A program made the translations under genes and the position numbers. A stretch of DNA of 64,000 bases from Acholoe squamosa (lineage: Eukaryota; Annelida; Polychaeta; Phyllodocida; Polynoidae), in assembly GCA_949317995.1 (NCBI GenBank), contig OX439039.1, positions 53,744,785 through 53,808,784 of the forward strand. Direction: 5' to 3'. Below, piece after piece: positions 52,441 through 64,000 of the stretch. The notes under the pieces were generated by a model, which saw only the letters and a list, made by a program, of their open reading frames with translations, was not told the origin of the DNA and made no database searches. The stretch's first letter is position 1, and every line of letters begins with the position of its first letter.

Positions 52441-55400
52441 AGGTTTCTTAAGTGCATCCTGCAAATTTATAAAGACTATATGCCACAATCATTACCTCTA
52501 TAGTGGTTGCTACACTACTAGATGGTATCTTTGTACATATACAATACTTGAATTAATGGAATATCGGACTATGTTACCCTTAAGGTATGTTGATGTTGTT
52601 TTGTTTATTTTCTTCATAATTGATTGATACATATGATACTGTATGAATGCAAGACAGGACCTGGTCCTAATCTTGTACCATCTAAATAAACAAATTTCAC
52701 TCACTCACACTCTCCCCTCACCGTCATGCTGCCCTCCATCACCCTGCTCTCACAGTCTTGTAGTCATCAGCAGGCAGAGGCTTATAGGAAGCATTTGGGA
52801 GGATGGACAGGGTCACTGCTTTACTTGGCTAGCCTTCCCTACCCTACTGAACCTCTTGTACCCATACATGGACTCACCACTCCCTCCTCCTGTCTGACCT
52901 CATCCCTAATAGCCCTCTCCCTGCCCAACTCAGCTGTCATCAGCTGTTTCTACCAGTTTGCATCTCTGGCAAGTAGTTTTTGTTTGTCTGGCGGTCTGCC
53001 CTGTTTCTATTTTTGTTTGCTTGTTTCTCTCTCCCTCTTTCTTGCATTACTTGTTGTAACTCTTCCCTTTTGGTATGAGCCTTACACCTCTCATATTTTC
53101 CTCAATGATGTTGAATAAAACCTATTCTCATGAACGCATTAGAGGAGGGTCTCTATCTCCTGGTGTACCTATTCAATTAACATTATCATGCCTCAATCTA
53201 TGTTTGTCTATGACTCTCCCAGTATTTTCGTCTTTTTCTGTCTCTTGTCACATGTCCTTATCTAAAGTATACTTCCCTAGGTTGTTGTGGTATGTGTTTC
53301 CAAATGCTCCATTTACCATCTAAGAAATCGCCAATCCTCTCAACAGACTGTTGCTAATAGTGCATAGAAATTTACCCTCCCCCTTTTCTGCAGACTCTAA
53401 GCCTTTAGATCCATTGGACGATTGCAAAACTGGCTGATAATATAAATGGCGGAGAGTTATGGTCAAAATTGGCTCTACAATCAGCCATTTAAGGAGCTTT
53501 TGAACGGCAAGTGACGTATTCTGCATGTCGGAAAACATCAGATGGGTACTGATCCTGTTTAGGAGAGTGGCCAAAATGTTTTTCATGTTATGGCACAATC
53601 AGGTTCATTATAACCTTCCTAAGATATCTAAAGGTTTGATGCATGAAAACCAGCTTTAAGGATGGAATGCTGCCAGGCAAAATCCATACTGTCATGCACC
53701 ATCGGCCATGCAATCATGGGTTATATCCCCAGAGAAATCCACATTCTACTAAGTTGTTCATTTGAATTGGTTGATATCCACATGAATTCCCCAATTACTC
53801 GTATCGATTAGTGTAGAATCGTCTATGGATGGAGTTTCAGCCTCATGACAACTCCTCTAAATAAAAGCCATGGCTGTGATGGTCACAAGGGGAACCTAGC
53901 TGTCTAATTATCCATCTGCTGACTGCAGCTTACTAGCCATCAATTTACCTCGTATCCTCTTTCATGCTGTTAGATCCATCTTTCACGGTGGCCTGAGGTA
54001 TATATGCTTCTTGTACCTTATTCAAACACACCATACATTAAGTTCACTAACCATACCCAGTGGGTCTGGAATATTGAACCAACGTTGATGTGTATTGACA
54101 ATATTGATCAACTTGTTTTTCAATACTTTTTCAATTAGGCCATTTCAACTTCTGATCAACCGTAGACATACCCGGAATCAACATTGAAATGTTGTTTTCA
54201 ATTCAACATTAATTTCATCACCACTTTCATATTCATTATTGATTCAGCATTGGTATATCAACATTGAGTCAGCTGTTGTTTTGATTCCTTTGTGCAGGAA
54301 GCATCACCAAATACATGGCTCTCTGAACCATAATCTATTCTTACAAGGCATTTCTACAAGGTTACCTGCATTATAATAGTATTGGTTTATCAGAATAATA
54401 CTCAGACTGCCTGAAAGGATCCAGCATTTTCTAAGAATAGAAGAAGTTAGTACTCAAGATTCATGTGATTAATTGTAACATCCCACAGGTGCATATTCGT
54501 GGAAAAGCATGTCGGCTGACCTAATTTGTTAGTGGTGATTAACAAGCAGCTCAACAGGAATTGACTAATTAGGATGTTTAATGAATAGCAAGATGAGGTG
54601 TAGCATCCACAATAAAGGGCCATTGGATCTGTCTAGATGGCAGCTAATATAGGTCTGCACTTGGTATTTTGAGTTTTCGAGTTTGAATCCATTTGGCTAA
54701 AAGATGACTGTTTACAAGTAATTTTCTCATAAACAGCCAAAGGTGTAAAGGAAAGTAGACATGCGACAATGTCATTTAAACAATGTTGTTATCAATCATA
54801 ATCACCAGGTGACATAATAGGCAGTAGCACCACTGTATATGACATTTGAACTTCATCAATTCTGCAGAAATCTATATAATATTATGCATAATATTATATC
54901 TTTGTGCGTGATCACAAAGATTTAATAAGAGGGTTTTCACAGAGAAGGCTCTCTGGGCCAAAGTGAGGGTAATGGGGCATATAGGGGGAACATATAACTT
55001 AATCAAATACCTATAAGGAGCAGGACGAGTACCATCTAGGTGGAATTCATTTTAAAATGTAAGGTAATGTCAGATGAATCCTACAGATCACATTCCAATG
55101 GCTGCCCCTGATTCCTATTTTCCCTGATTGTGTTCACCAATCTTCAATTAACCTGTTGACCGAGGGCTGAGTAATAGTGATGGAGAGGCTTACAACAAGC
55201 ACAGTGTGTATTTCACTGTCTGTACTGTAGATCCCGGCATTCACCATTTAATTATATCCACTCTCATGTAATCCCATTCCTAATTTGCCATACCCTATTC
55301 GGATAAAACAGATCGGGTTCTAGCTTTTCCTTTTTACATTGTGTAGGAAGGCGGGAAACGATGTATTCCAAGCAGCATCACACACTCGCACCCTCCCTTC

Positions 55401-57199
55401 AGCAGAGGTATTCGTAAAAGTTGTTTAATTTCCACACTGTGAAAATTGTTGAATCTACCATAGGATCCTCTAAAATATGAACAGTGAACGACCGTAATAA
55501 GATTTACAAGAAGGCCCAGGTGGTAGTGTGGTGGTACAAGGATTCTCTGAAAATAGCTGCAGATCTCTGGCAACTTTAGGATGAGGATTTTGTCTTTTTT
55601 CGACGACTTTTTTACGGTGCAACTTGTTAGAGATGCAATCACTTTTGTATTTTTACTGAACATATATTAAGCAATATTCTTGTGTGGAGAATAGAAATCT
55701 TTAAGTATGGTGGCCAAGAGATCCCAAGCACCCACAAGCAGTGGTGACATAGTACAATCAATTACTTTGGAATGGTTCTACACAAGAATCTGATATTAAA
55801 GCTATTTCGATATTCTTCTGTAATACCAGGTTCAAAGTGAAACAAACAATAAGAGTTGTACACATGGCACAAATGCATACTGAGAAAAAATAATGGATTT
55901 CAAATTTGGCCTTTCTCCTGTGCTACCTCTTTGTTTTAGAAAATGAAGGATGACTGACATATGATATTGATACATGTCCCATGTACGCTCACTCCAGTAG
56001 GTGTCAGTGACAGATTGCATTTTACCATGAGGCCTATAACAGGTGAGGCACAACTATAAGGGTGCAACACTTTACATTAGTTTCATATTTCAGTATTGTG
56101 GTAGACTGGAGACCCAGGGGAGGAGTGCCACACTAGGGAGAGGGAATTAATGATCTGTAACCATGTTCAAGTTCCCAAGAAATAAATCATGTTTCATGTC
56201 ATGCAAATTGTTCACTCACCCATTGATCTACCTCTCTGTTGATACCGATTTTGGGCATTTTTAGCAGAGAATAGTTGATTTTATTCCACAGAGGGTCATT
56301 AATGGATTTTCCGACCTCTGGTATATGTAAACCATTACCATTGTTTTTGTCTGAATGAAAGTTTCAATTTATTGTTGCCATTTAAATGTATTAATGATTT
56401 AGTATTAATTGGTCAAGGCGAGGGGCAGTATTCAAAATGATTTTCTCAGACTGAGAGCCGAGAAGGCAACACTGGAAGAGTAATATCACATATATTTACT
56501 CTGAAGAGAGGTAAATGCATTGCGTCAAATGTTGATCCTTCCTGTCAGAGACTAGAGGGTATATCTAATGAAGCAAGCATGACATATCCATCCACCTAAT
56601 TCATATTCATATCACAATGACTATGCAGAACTGTAACAGCCTTTGTTGTCAGTGCATTCCCTGATAATCTCCATACAAAAAAGACAAGATAGGTGGGTTG
56701 AGCCTGCTTATGAAAGGAAATTCCTTATTCTCTCAAAGGGCCGTGTAGTCAAAATAACCAGACTGATAGGCAGACCCTGTGATACCCCTCTTGATTGTGG
56801 GAGAGAACTACAGACGAAGACCCTCGGTTACAATGGATGATCCTCTCATCTTTATGATGAATCACATACTTCCTCAGCAGCCACCCCCCTAACGGATGGA
56901 CAAGGTCTGGAGAAGAACCGACAGGTTTATGCTGTCTGAATACACAGCACTGTCCTTATATATATGTCTGAGACCCAGACTTCATCTTCGGTTTTCAGTA
57001 TAGACAATAAGCTGTTTCATGATAGTAACCTATGGTTTAATTATATATACATTTATATGTAGATTAAAGATTTAATCCTCCACACACATACAGCCGATGT
57101 ACATCTATGGCTAGATAAAGGAGACCAGCCTTAATAATTAATCTACATTTTAAGCCCGAACCCTAGACCCATTTTGTTCTACAGGCACAGGCCATTAAC
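52441..57199. other. Intergenic, nothing recognised
   Basis: Frames up to 130 codons (for example 52726-53118, Leu/Ser/Phe-rich) have no domain I recognise. 54070-54260 is rich in repeated TTCAAC/ATTGA words (such as AACATTGAAATGTTG), possibly an old foldback repeat. Confidence 0.4.
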
Positions 57200-59650
57200 T
57201 GCCACATTGAAATTAATGGTTTAAAAGTTGGTCACTGGAATGTATGTAGTATGCAATTCAAAATAGACACAATTCGGACCTATGTTGATTTATTGAAGTT
57301 TGATATATTGGGATTCTCTTAAACATAGTAAACTAGTGCATTACCAAATGGGCTTATCAATTTCAAAGGTTACAATTTCACAAGAAATGACAGAGCATGG
57401 TGTGAAGTTGGCAAGGGGCCAGAAAGAAAAACTGGAGGAGGTCTCTTATTGGCAATCCATGAAAGCCTAATGTTTAATGATACAGAACTGGAACACTTAA
57501 ACCTGAGTACCAAAGATAAAGAAATTCAGTGGGTAATTCTGACAATACCAAACCAAAGGAACTGTGTTGTAGCCAATGTGTACAGACCACATAAAGGTAT
57601 GTAATATAAAGGTTTTCACTGATACACTGAAAGATCAAATTGGTGCACTTGATTTGAGAAGAAGAAATTTGTATGTCACGGGTGACTGCAATATTGATAT
57701 TGGTATCAATGTTGTTGAAAAAGATGACATTAGATACTCTAAAAATTCAATGCTTGCACTGGGTCTGAAACAATGCATTACTGCGATAACAAGAGATACT
57801 GCTGTGTCAAAGTCATGTCTGGATCTAATTATGACAAATGATAATTTGGTAGCCCAATCATGAACCTGTCTGATCATGATATTGTATATGTGGTACATAA
57901 GAAAGTACAGGCCAAGAATATTTCCAGGGAATTCAGAGGAAGGTCCTATAAAAAATATATTGAGGAGGAATTTCAAAGAAATGTGATTGAGGCAAACTGG
58001 GCTGAGTATATTTAATCTGACTATTAAATGAGACTACCGTAATCTCTCGCGTATAAGGCACACCTCGCGTATAAGGCGCACCTAGAGTTGAAGAATATTG
58101 TCAAAAAAATCAAAAATCATAACTTTGGTCATACTGAATAGACTTTCAAAATTCAAAAAGCTATGTGTAGCTATCGCCCCCCACACCCCCTTGAAGCCCC
58201 CTATGTTATTCTTTGAGTTAGGGGGAGTGTAACATATCAAAATAAAGCTCTTCGTGTCCCCCTTGTGGATCCAGGAAGAACTAAAACCCCTCGTATAAGA
58301 CGCGCCTTATACGCGGGAGATTACGGTAAGTGGAATATAATGAGCTAGAGAAAATGTGTCCAATTAGGGATATAGTTATAAGGAAGGTAAGGGAACCTTG
58401 GGTTGATGATGACTTGTTCGATTTAATGTTAGAAAAGAATGGGGCATGGAGAAAAACCAAATGAACCAATGCACAAGCTGATAAGTTATATGCTATAAGA
58501 TGTAGAAATGAGTTTACAAGGTTGGCAAGAAATGCTAAATATAACAACATAAGAACAGAAATGGCAGCTAACAAAGATGATCCCAAGAAATATTGGCAAA
58601 ATATCAGATTTGTTATCAATAATCAAGGTTCTTCTTCCACAAAATCTAATCTAAAGGATGACTCCAATAAACTAATTGAGCCTGAGAAGACAGTCGATCA
58701 TATTAATGAATTCTTCTTGAATATAGGACCCAAGTTGGCTGAAAATAAGAATAAGGAGTGGAAACATGAAGGTGTGATTGCAAATACTGAACTGAAGAAC
58801 TGTGAGGTAGAGGCTGAACAAATCAGAAAACTAAATGAAATCAATATCAATAAAGCCTCCAGTATAGAACACATGAGAAGCCGAGTTGTGAAGGATGCAC
58901 TAAAGGTGATAATTGACAAACTTGTAAATATTATCACTCTATCCTTACAAAAAGGTGAAATACCACTTGAGTGGAAAATGGCAACAGTGGCAACAGTTTG
59001 GTGGTTAAACTATTAGAGAAGGTTGTCCATAGTAAGGTATATGACTATTTGAATAGAAACAAACTGCTGGATGAGAACCAAAATGGGTTCAGACCAAACC
59101 ACTCAACTATCGGTACTGTGGCTCTACTAACAGACAAGATAGCTAGGGACATGAATTGCAAGAGATATACTTTGGCCACTTATATAGACCTTAAGAAGGC
59201 TTTTTATACTGTAAACCATGAACTCTTAACAAAGAAATTGGAGTATCTAGGTATTAAAGGAAGTGACCTTACAAAAATACTCAAAACTACATCCTCTTAC
59301 TTGTATGCTGACGATACAGTATTGTATGTGACTTGGTTTACATGGTTTATGGTATGAGATTGAGTAACATAAGCAAATTGTGTGTACGGAGAGAGGCACA
59401 TCTAAGAAATTTCATGTTCAAACAACAGAGAAATGGTGAGATTGTCAACACAAGGAATATTCATACAAGGGCACATGATGCTGCAGTGTTCACTACTCAA
59501 CTACCAAGAAATAAGAAATATAGAAGCAGTAATCTGTATAGAGGGGCAATCACTTGGAATAGTCTCCCAAATTGGATGAAAAACCTTGTTCACTTTGAAA
59601 TGATTAAACTTCTGCAAAAGAAGTGGATGTGCAGCACTAACTATACTTAG
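57200..59650 (+). pseudogene. CR1/L2-like LINE relic: endonuclease, RT and C-terminus
   Basis: The endonuclease starts GHWNVCSMQFKIDTIRTY (about 57235), followed by DILGFS, then VANVYRP (about 57570), YVTGDCNIDI (about 57680) and SCLDLIMTND (about 57820), the usual apurinic-endonuclease-like order; the ending SDHDIV is also visible. After a MITE insertion (58037-58326) the RT follows: QNGFRPNHSTIGTVALLTDK, motif A YIDLKKAFYTVNHELL and YADDTVLY (about 59300). About 40-60 residues between the last two are deleted. The C-terminal domain (59333-59650) includes RGAITWNSLPNWMK. Many stops and frameshifts; inactive. Confidence 0.88.
58037..58326. mobile_element. TA-flanked MITE (CCGTAA family), copy 2, inside the LINE
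   Basis: The 290-bp element begins CCGTAATCTCTCGCGTATAA and ends TTATACGCGGGAGATTACGG. It is bracketed by TA at 58035-58036 and 58327-58328. It has no coding sequence. It splits the LINE between endonuclease and RT, so it is younger than the LINE. Confidence 0.9.
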
Positions 59651-61109
59651 AGTGGTTTCGATAGCTATCTTTTTCCTAATCTCTAATTACAGGTAGTAAT
59701 TCATTCATCAAAGGATGTTCGTATCGAGCCCGAAAGATAATGAAGTTTTAATGAATAGTAACGTTAGAGGGTAGAAATATTGATAGTTTTAGTAAAGGTA
59801 AGACTTATGGCTATCCTACCCTCAATTGTACAGAATGATGTTAGTTACCAGTTAGATCTGACAAATGTATTAGCTTTTGGAGGAATTGGACATTGTTAGT
59901 ATGTAGAACTAGTTAGGAGTTATTCAAAGATGACTCTGCTTTTTATACTATATTATGCCGTATGATCTGTTTGATATGATGTAAGCAAAGAATGTATATA
60001 TCTATGGTATTGTTCACATAAAAGAAGGTAAATGAAGAAAAGATGATCCACTCTGACATTTTAAATGTATGCAAGTGCATCACACTTAATTTATTTGTCA
60101 GTAATAAAAACCGATTTAAAAAAAGGTCTGGTAGACCATATCAAACCTGCCAACTGTCATTCAGGATGGGTCTTCTATGAATGTGTGATGGGAGACGGTG
60201 ATGGAAAAATAATGAAGTGATATCCCTTCAATAGATATTGCTTTGTAAAGTAGTGTCACATCTCTTTTGTACCTCCCCTACTGGTAAGGGGTACCAGGAA
60301 CTGGAAAAGGCCCCTCTTTGCCTCTTCTACCCTGATTAACCCCTCAAGCTAGTAGATAATCCAAGGCCACTATCTGTGAGGTATTCAGACCATTTCCTAC
60401 TCATGTTACCAGCAGTCCTTTCCTTACTTTGCAGAGTCCTTCTTTAAAAAGTGGGTATTATGAGCAGATGTATGAATATATAGGGCAATGTCAAAGAAAC
60501 ATAATCCAAAACAATTGCCTGTGGGAAACCAAGATTCTGCGAAGACCCTTTCCATCATAACTTTTATAGCAGCCACTTTCTTATCCTTTCTTAGACTTCC
60601 CAGAGAGCTAATAACTTATGTCGTTCATATCTTTAGTGTACTGAATAAAGGTGAGGATTCTTTATATAAGAACTTGCTGATGGGATATTAGAGAAGATCT
60701 ATAAATCAATATCCAAAGAAAAGACTATTCCTTAGAAAATCAATGATACATGCCACCAGCTCGACAGGGCATTCACATTGTAATTTCACCGTGTTGTAGG
60801 AATTGATTTCTCTGATTTATCCATAAAATTAATTTCCGCCATGTTAGCATTCAAATTCTGACTGGAAAAAGTAAAGCAATTGTATCAGGTCGTTTTGGGG
60901 TGATGGTGGTGAAAAATAATTTATGTAACATAATCGAATAATCTCAATGCAGCGGGCAATGCAGCCATTCCTATTCTGTAACTAATAAACCCCATCCATA
61001 CACCAGAGGTGGACAAATATCTATACATCACTACACTCATGAGCAGGCAAATTATGGGAAAGGTATTAGATCCCAAAACTTTATATGTGAGCCAGCAAGC
61101 AAAGGACAG
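59651..61109. other. LINE 3' region and intergenic sequence
   Basis: 59651-60125 is probably the LINE 3' untranslated region, ending in AATAAAAACC and a short A run near 60118. Beyond it I recognise nothing. Confidence 0.4.
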
Positions 61110-61473
61110 TTACTGCGGGATTTAGTACCAGATTTAGCCTCCAGGGGGCACCACTATGGACTAGAATAGGAAAAATATGACTAAAACTGTTATAGGCTAC
61201 TTTTTTTTATGGAGAATTCAATGGTTTTGGATAAAACATTCTATTTTGGGTGGAAAGGTTCCAAATTTGGCATGTAAAAAGAATGTTTTTGGGCCAAAAT
61301 AGGCATTTTTGTTTATTTCTGTTGCCATGGAAACATGATTTTCATTCGAAATAGGAAAATCAATGATTCCATTTGGAGGAACATCCCACAAGGTTTACTA
61401 TGGCGAAAACAGAATGAAAATACCATTTCTAGATCAAAAGTTATGGGCAAAAGAATAAAAATTTATACGAATT
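61110..61473. repeat. Dispersed repeat (CTGCGGGATTTAGTA), copy 1
   Basis: CTGCGGGATTTAGTACCAGATTT, a GCTACTTTTTTTTAT segment and CTGTTGCCATGG align in order with 63178-63440 (CTGCGGGATTTTTAGTACTGG, GTACTTTTTTACAC, CTGTTGCCATGG). Confidence 0.6.
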
Positions 61474-61506
61474 TAGCTAATTAGCATAAATTATGCTAAT
61501 TAGCTA
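61474..61506. repeat. 33-bp perfect palindrome
   Basis: TAGCTAATTAGCATAA, one central A, then the exact reverse complement. It contains TAATTA twice. Confidence 0.9.
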
Positions 61507-63177
61507 TATATCTCATGACCAATTAGACGTAGAGCTTATTAACATTCTTGAAATGGTCACACCTACCCATATCTATAAAACTAACAGGAGTATCTTCTCA
61601 TGCTATGTATCACTGTAAAGCTAATGATTTGAATTTTAAAGTTGACTTTTAGCACGGAGCACCCTTTCTCCTTGCCTCTACACATATAACTGTTTTAAAG
61701 AAAAGGTCTAATAAAGGAAATATTCAACTTAGAAGGAAACCCCATTTCTCCCTTTAAATTCTTTTTAGTGTTTTTCAATATATTTTGAAGAAATTGAATA
61801 TGTAAAGAATGTAGAAAGAAAATCTGTTTCATTCTTTGGATTTTCTTTAGAATACTGAAATCTTTATTAGATTCTCAGAGAATGATTTCTACATTGTTTC
61901 TATGCTGATATGGACATTCTGATGAACAGACCTGGGAAAAACCCTCTGATGTCATAATGTCAGGAGGGGATCCCTTCAGTCATTGGCTCTCAGAGATCAT
62001 GTGACAAAAATTAAATATTCATGTAATGATTTTCTTTGTATTTTCTTTTTCAAATGAGAAAGGCTGTATTTCTCTTTGTAATTTCGTTTTTTTACCTTTA
62101 AAGATTATAGAGGTAAAATTTGCTTAACGATTTCAAGAAGATTATCCGTAGACCAACCATCCATAGAGGAGGGTCACATGACCCTATCTGCATATCCATA
62201 AAAAGATTTTGGATAGATTTTATAAAGAACGAAAAATATAGAGAAAATATGAAGAACATCTTACACATGACTTGAGTCTTTCTAATACAAAACACCACCA
62301 AATTCATTGTTGTGAATTCTTCTATGTTTATAGCCCTTGTAAAATCATATTCTTTGATAATTGGAGGAAAAATATATTTTAAAAAGTATGTGGAAGTTTC
62401 CGAATTCCTTATCACCACCTCAACAGGTTGCCCTAACTTGACAAGTAAAAACACCCGTTTGCAGGAAATTCATTATCAATTTCATCTCAAGATATTTAAA
62501 ATGAGCCATCATTGGCTTAGATATTTCTAGTAGATATTTCTAGTAAATAATTATGTCTGAACCCCTCCTTGAAGACAGGTCATCATTCATATCTGAAATT
62601 GATGATTAACCTCTAAGAACATTATCGGGCCTAAACAATAAAAATGTCTAAAAACACAATAAATCAGCATTTTTCATAAAAAAAATAAAAAAAATTATAT
62701 ACTTCATTTTTACTTTCTAAATATGGGACATTTCTACCCAAATTGGAATGAGACCATTGAATTCTGAATAAAAAATTAGCTGAATGTATTTTGATAATTT
62801 ATGAGTTATTCTGCCACTCCAATGCCCCCTGGTGGCCAAATGGGGAATTAGAAATACCCCGCGGAGGGGTGTCCACCCTTGTTGAGTCACATATATTGGG
62901 CGGTAAGAGTGGTAGACCACATCTAAATGGGCAACTGGACACTCAGCCTAAGGGCCTGCTCATTACCCTGTTTCATTCAAAATCCCTCTAACATCGATTA
63001 AGCTTTAGGAACTCAATCGAAAAAGTTTGTGACCCACTTTAAGTAAATTGAGGTGGCCATGATATTATAAATGTTCCCGAGGCATGCATGGGTGGTAGTC
63101 TAGAAAAAGGCATTGAATCTCAACTAGCTTCAAACCTCTGGAACAAAGCAATGTGAGCAGATGAGGGGAAAGGGCCC
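61507..63177. other. Intergenic, AT-rich
   Basis: No gene recognised; a 118-codon minus frame (62098-62454) is Phe/Ile/Leu-rich, as chance frames in AT-rich DNA are. Confidence 0.4.
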
Positions 63178-63440
63178 TCCCTGCGGGATTTTTAGTACTG
63201 GATTTGACCACTAGGGAAGCTATAAAGGCTAAAAATGTGAAAAATGGACCAAAAATAGCTTTAATGTACTTTTTTACACAGAAAAGGTTTGGTTTCCAAT
63301 AAAACTGCACTTCCTGTATATTAGGAATGTAAATGGAACGTTTTGAATCCAAAACAAGACCTAAATAAGGGTTTTCATAGAAATCTGTTGCCATGGTAGC
63401 CAAAATTATGTTCCAAATAGAAAAAATAATGTCTACTGAT
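63178..63440. repeat. Dispersed repeat (CTGCGGGATTTAGTA), copy 2
   Basis: Diverged direct copy of 61110-61390. A 138-codon minus-strand frame crosses it without any domain. Confidence 0.6.
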
Positions 63441-63499
63441 AGTGTCAACAAACCGTTACAAGTGGGTGAAGTGATAAACACTGAATGCAGAGAAGTTCA

Positions 63500-64000
63500 T
63501 TTGATCCTCTTTATTGCACAGCTGACATGAGTGTTCATACAGGTGGCTACAATGATACACTCACCAGTGTCCAAGCTCTGAGCCTATAGCTCAAACTGTC
63601 CTAGGCCCTGATATGAGGTATAGGTATGGTCTGAAGAGATGTAAGGTAGAGATTCTGGGAGCTGCTCATGTGGTGTATTATATACTCAGCTGAGCAGCTC
63701 CTGGTAATGATGACGTCTGCTCTCTGTCAGGTGCAACATTTGGTGGTGCAATACCAGGTGGAGAGCAGCTCACCACGTGGACCAATGAGGGACAAGGGTG
63801 TGTCATTTAGATATGCCCTGGTCCCAAATTAGCATCCATTGATATGTCACAGTACCTCCAGTGGGGTCGTGGCCGGTATGATCCGGTTTGGCTGTCATGA
63901 CATCTGTGTTGGGATGACGTGTGAGCAGCACACTGGATCCAACATCAACTGTGAATTTCATGTTTAACCTCGGAGGTCACTTTCCCGTCATGTGTTCACG
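63500..64000 (-). repeat. Dispersed LTR-like repeat, copy 2, cut by window edge
   Basis: Matches 47815-48300 from TTTATTGCACAGCTGACATG onward. The minus strand reads CTGTGCAATAAAG at its 3' side. A GAGCTGCTC...GAGCAGCTC dyad is conserved in both copies. Confidence 0.6.

Noticed and set aside
52726..53118. 130-codon Leu/Phe-rich frame as a membrane protein
   Set aside because: No conserved motif, no start context or neighbouring exon, and competing frames overlap it.
51879..59650. The two LINE regions as parts of one element
   Set aside because: Both carry C-terminal RT sequence and lie about 5 kb apart, so they are separate insertions.

Overview
The window looks like repeat-rich nuclear DNA from an animal, most likely a marine invertebrate. 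That is inferred from the element mix: a Polinton, split-direct-repeat tyrosine-recombinase retrotransposons, a Gypsy element, a CR1/L2-like LINE and many small foldback elements. I found no convincing host gene, tRNA or rRNA. Almost every long or recognisable reading frame belongs to a mobile element, and only one element (12216-16921) keeps intact genes.

Layout. 1-4652 is mostly unassigned, AT-rich DNA with a ~1-kb terminal-inverted-repeat element and an exact 111-bp tandem duplication. 4653-17528 is a decayed Polinton bounded by ~200-bp inverted repeats. Its minus-strand block, in transcription order, holds a packaging ATPase, a small conserved protein, a coiled-coil/acidic protein, an integrase with chromodomain and a 195-aa conserved protein. 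Its plus strand holds a protein-primed type B DNA polymerase. All are broken except the two smallest. Nested in its right part is a complete 4.7-kb PAT/Ngaro-like element with A1-gag-RT/RNase H-YR-B1-A2-B2 structure. Just outside the Polinton's right end lies a second, nearly identical 571-bp piece of the polymerase gene (17725-18295), framed by a 34-bp direct repeat.

18332-36573 is intergenic: minisatellites, microsatellites, TA-flanked MITEs, and two larger families of palindromic elements. 36574-39532 holds a second, divergent PAT-like element cut off inside its reverse transcriptase and framed by a 346-bp direct duplication. 39581-47012 is a Gypsy-type LTR retrotransposon relic. Its reverse-transcriptase core is deleted, and coiled-coil and zinc-knuckle (gag-like) sequence lies downstream of the integrase. 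47013-64000 is intergenic with a LINE fragment (51879-52440), a longer LINE relic (57200-59650) that carries a TA-flanked MITE, and further dispersed repeats.

The strongest unusual signal is in the two PAT-like elements. In both, gag and RT lie in the same frame, separated by one UAG codon and 14-15 open codons. Both also keep a CRE/TATA/initiator promoter inside the terminal A repeat and the same terminal palindrome. A second signal is a pair of copy-and-paste events that reused pieces of the Polinton polymerase gene as filler, each framed by a direct repeat of the target site.
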